A DNA stretch of 64,000 nucleotides from Alphaproteobacteria bacterium (lineage in GTDB: Bacteria > Pseudomonadota > Alphaproteobacteria > TMED109). The DNA lies in contig JAJDYI010000052.1 of NCBI GenBank assembly GCA_022825235.1, positions 1 through 64,000 on the forward strand. Direction: 5' to 3'. Below are positions 61,519 through 64,000 of the stretch, one piece after another (position 1 is the first letter of the stretch; each line of letters starts with the position of its first letter). The translations under genes were made by a program, and so were the position numbers. The notes under the pieces are model-generated. The model saw only the letters and a list, made by a program, of their open reading frames with translations. It searched no databases and was not told the DNA's origin.

Positions 61519-62147
61519 GGGCTCACGTCTCCGCCGCGTAACCGTGCCAAGCGGTTCTGCCGGACCGTCCTGATGCGCATGCGCCGGATCTTCTGATATT
61601 GCGACACCGACGAGCGGACCGCGTAGTAGGAGGCGATCCATACCACGACCACGTACGGGATGGAGCCCACGGTCATGGTCGGCAGCAGGCGGAGCCTGGC
61701 AAGATCGCCGATCGCCAGATCGATGTCCCAGACCAGGGCGAGGTTCGCCGCAGCGGAGGCGAGCGCCACCAGTTCGCTCGTGACCGCCGCCATGGACAGG
61801 TCCGCGGCGGCAACCCCCGGCACCAGGATCGCCCCGGTCTGGTAGATGACGATCCAGATCAGCGGAAACGTCCAGGGATTGCCGATGGCGGTGCCGATGA
61901 GGGCGGTCACCCAGCTGCCGCCCAGCGCCCAGGAAAGCACGATCGCCCCAACGCCATGGAGGCCGATGAACGGCGTCATGGACAGGGCCGCGCCACAGGA
62001 AAATCCGATGGCCAGTCGGTGCGGAGTCCCGGGGATTCGCTGCATGCGGCGCAGCAGGTAGCGGCCGGCCCGTACCATGCCCCCGCGCGGCCAGACCCAG
62101 GACAGCAACCGGCTGGGCCAGCGCACTTGATGGCGCGAACGAAACAT
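61515..62147 (-). CDS. DUF2062 membrane protein
   Basis: 210 residues. DUF2062 pattern: GTPHRLAIGFSCGAALSMTP, FIGLHGVGAIVLSWALGGSW, ALIGTAIGNPWTFPLIWIVI. The conserved GNPWT is present. Four hydrophobic stretches suggest a membrane protein; function unknown, but it regularly lies in this operon in alphaproteobacteria. One-base overlap with pyrE (TGATG) and 4-bp overlap with pdxJ. Confidence 0.88.
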   Translation of the reverse strand: MFRSRHQVRWPSRLLSWVWPRGGMVRAGRYLLRRMQRIPGTPHRLAIGFSCGAALSMTPFIGLHGVGAIVLSWALGGSWVTALIGTAIGNPWTFPLIWIVIYQTGAILVPGVAAADLSMAAVTSELVALASAAANLALVWDIDLAIGDLARLRLLPTMTVGSIPYVVVVWIASYYAVRSSVSQYQKIRRMRIRTVRQNRLARLRGGDVSP

Positions 62148-62752
62148 CAGGAGGCGGACAGATGGCGGCTCCCCGGCTTCTCGGCCGGCAGGGCTGCAAG
62201 TTCGGGCGGCAGGTCGTCGGGCGGATAGGCCGGGACTTCGTAACTCAGCAGCGCCACCAGGGGCACGCCGGGGTCTGACTTGCCGCTGCTCCGGTCCACG
62301 AGGCAGGCCTCAGCAACGACCTCGCCCCCTGCCGCCTGGACGCAGGCGATGCATTCGCGCGACGACAGCGCGGTGCTGATGACGTCCTCGACGACCAGCA
62401 CCCGGCTCCCTGGCCGGATGGCAAAACCGCGCCGCAAGGCGAAGGTCCCCTCGACCCGCTCGGCAAAGATGGCCGGCAGCTGCAGATGACGGGCAGTCTC
62501 GTAGCCGACGAGAATCCCGCCCACGGCCGGTGCGACCACCAGTTCGAACCCGGCGTGTGGGAGTTCAGCCCGGACCTTGGCCGCGAGCGCCGCGCACAGG
62601 CGCTCGCCGCGCGCCGGATCCTGCATGACCAGCGAACACTGGAGGTAGGTCGGGCTGTGCAGCCCCGAGGTCAGGATGAAGTGGCCGGTGCGGATGGCGC
62701 CGGCCGACCGGAATTCCGCAAGTACTTCGGCCTCGTCCGGAATCCGGTTCAT
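62147..62752 (-). CDS. pyrE: Orotate phosphoribosyltransferase
   Basis: 201 residues. It makes OMP from orotate and [41 protein letters not shown] and the PRPP loop [14 protein letters not shown] (usual VEDV-TTGxS) are present. Coupled to rel/spoT by a 4-bp overlap (62749-62752) and to the DUF2062 gene downstream. Confidence 0.93.
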   Translation of the reverse strand: MNRIPDEAEVLAEFRSAGAIRTGHFILTSGLHSPTYLQCSLVMQDPARGERLCAALAAKVRAELPHAGFELVVAPAVGGILVGYETARHLQLPAIFAERVEGTFALRRGFAIRPGSRVLVVEDVISTALSSRECIACVQAAGGEVVAEACLVDRSSGKSDPGVPLVALLSYEVPAYPPDDLPPELAALPAEKPGSRHLSAS

Positions 62753-64000
62753 CGCTTCGTCACTCGCTCGGCCTTGTAGATCTCCGAGGAAGCCTCCAGC
62801 GCGACCAGGATCTCGTTGAGGTGCCGGATGTTCTCGACCTCCACATCGACATCGAGGTCGAAGAAGTCGACCGACCGGCGCTGGACCCGCAGATTGGCGA
62901 TGTTGGCGCCGGTGCGGGCGATCCCCGCCGCGAGCGCATTGAGACTGCCCGGGCGGTTGGTCAGCTTGACGCGCAAGCGGCCAATCTGCCCGGGGACGTC
63001 GTCGCCCTCGGCCCAGCTCAGATCGTACCAGCGCTCCGGGTCGCCGGAAAACCGTTCCAGGGTTTCACAGTCGATCGTGTGGACCCGCGCGCCCAGCCCC
63101 TCGGTCATGATCCCGACGATCCGCTCACCCGGCAGCGGCGAGCAGCACGTCGCGAGGTGCACGGCGATCCCGGGTTTGAGCCCCTTGATCCCCACCGCGG
63201 CTCCCTTGACGGGACGTCCCTTGCGGGTCTTCGCGGCAAACTTCCGATGGGCCTTCGGATGAATGGCGCGCAGCACGTTGGCCCCCTCCAGCTGTCCGGC
63301 GCCGACCGCGGTGAACAGTTCACGCTGGGACGTGTAGCCGAACACCTTGAGCACCGGCGAGAGCATCTTGGGGACGAACTCCTCGCCGGCCATTTCGAAC
63401 TCGTGCTCGATGATCGCCTTCCCCAGCTTCTGGTGCTCCCGCTGCCGGCTTTGCCGCAGCGACTTCCGGATCTGGCTGCGGGCGCGGCCGGTCCGCACGA
63501 AGGTCTCCCAGACGGCACTCGGCTGCTGGCTGCGCGACCGCAGGATCTCGACCTGATCGCCGCTCTGCAGCGGCGTGTCCAGCGGCGCCGGCCGGTCATT
63601 GATCTTGCAGCCTACGCAGGTGGCGCCGACCCGGGAATGCACCGCGTACGCAAAATCCACAGGCGTGGCCTGCTCGGGCAGCGAGATGACATCTCCCTTC
63701 GGCGTGAAGCAGAACACGAGATCGTTGTAGATCTCGAGCTTGGTGTCCTCGATGCCCTCCGAATGGTGGGTCGCGCTTTCGAAGATCTCGCGCAGTCCGC
63801 GCAGCCACTGCAGCGTGGCCGCACTGAGCTGTTCCGGGCCGCTTCCCTGCGACTTGTACTGCCAGTGCGCCGCGAGCCCGTACTCGGCAACCTGGTGCAT
63901 GTCCCGGGTGCGAATCTGGATCTCGATCGCCCGCTTGTGCGGCCCGATCACCGTCGTGTGCAGCGACCGGTAGCCGTTGGGCTTGGGTAGGCTGATGTAG
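62749..64000 (-). CDS. RelA/SpoT (p)ppGpp synthetase/hydrolase, C-terminal part
   Basis: Open to the right edge. The first visible codons read [20 protein letters not shown], the end of the synthetase domain, followed by [20 protein letters not shown]. Then come TGS ([20 protein letters not shown]), a helical region with the Cys pair [17 protein letters not shown], and a C-terminal ACT domain ([20 protein letters not shown]). 417 residues are visible; the N-terminal hydrolase lies outside. Alphaproteobacteria usually have one such bifunctional Rel/SpoT. It heads the operon seen here. Confidence 0.93.
   Translation of the reverse strand, partial: YISLPKPNGYRSLHTTVIGPHKRAIEIQIRTRDMHQVAEYGLAAHWQYKSQGSGPEQLSAATLQWLRGLREIFESATHHSEGIEDTKLEIYNDLVFCFTPKGDVISLPEQATPVDFAYAVHSRVGATCVGCKINDRPAPLDTPLQSGDQVEILRSRSQQPSAVWETFVRTGRARSQIRKSLRQSRQREHQKLGKAIIEHEFEMAGEEFVPKMLSPVLKVFGYTSQRELFTAVGAGQLEGANVLRAIHPKAHRKFAAKTRKGRPVKGAAVGIKGLKPGIAVHLATCCSPLPGERIVGIMTEGLGARVHTIDCETLERFSGDPERWYDLSWAEGDDVPGQIGRLRVKLTNRPGSLNALAAGIARTGANIANLRVQRRSVDFFDLDVDVEVENIRHLNEILVALEASSEIYKAERVTKR

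Noticed and set aside
1-64000. CRISPR array, rRNA operon or prophage
   Set aside because: No regularly spaced repeats, no rRNA motifs and no phage structural genes were seen. Only a decayed integrase remains.

Overview
The window is high-GC and gene-dense, and it reads as a chromosomal segment of an alphaproteobacterium. The first bases hold the C-terminus of a GcrA-type cell-cycle regulator, which is specific to that class. The last 9 kb carry the typical alphaproteobacterial minus-strand order rel/spoT - pyrE - DUF2062 - pdxJ - acpS - lepB - rnc - era - recO - parC, with 4-base start/stop overlaps at most junctions. No rRNA or CRISPR array is seen. The many acyl-CoA, TRAP-transporter, PhyH and XoxF genes fit a heterotrophic, probably marine or host-associated and methylotrophy-capable lineage; this ecological reading is inference.

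Layout. 1-12 kb: housekeeping genes (gcrA end, an MDR oxidoreductase, pcm, tRNA-Cys, a Sel1-like protein, two tRNA-Val, gph, glmU-glmS, a succinate-semialdehyde-type dehydrogenase, gor, class II DAHP synthase, tRNA-Asn). 12-17.2 kb: a degraded accessory zone. A 1.4 kb mini-island sits between the 3' end of tRNA-Asn and an imperfect copy of that end. It holds an internally deleted tyrosine integrase and an intact DUF433/DUF5615 pair. It is followed by an EmrA-like membrane-fusion protein whose EmrB partner is cut off after about 57 codons, an FMN-binding protein and a stand-alone acyl-carrier protein. 17.2-27.2 kb: dgoA-dgoK, a YejA-like binding protein, an enoyl-CoA hydratase, a PhyH dioxygenase, an MFS transporter, an orphan HigA and an acyl-CoA ligase.

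27.4-35.2 kb is the most coherent functional unit: a lanthanide-dependent methanol dehydrogenase locus. xoxF, xoxG (cytochrome c) and xoxJ lie on the plus strand. Just before them are a fused SoxYZ-like carrier, a zinc metallohydrolase of the quinoprotein relay type, a CxxxCW protein, a DUF3280/DUF2380-like protein and a small secreted cysteine protein. XoxF carries the Asp pair (WDYDG) that distinguishes lanthanide enzymes from calcium MxaF. A 13-bp perfect terminator separates xoxF from xoxG-xoxJ.

35.4-41.9 kb: a minus-strand set reading N-formylglutamate amidohydrolase - TRAP dctQ - dctM - dctP - aldehyde dehydrogenase - iron alcohol dehydrogenase, with an unusual interleaved pair of inverted repeats just after dctP. 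42.2-48.8 kb: two acyl-CoA dehydrogenase subunits, divergent from a CaiB-type CoA transferase, a penicillin-acylase homologue and a thioesterase. 48.8-54.9 kb: an SLC13/RCK transporter, bpt, and a second TRAP system whose binding protein converges on its permease genes. 55.1-64 kb: the conserved parC-to-rel block.
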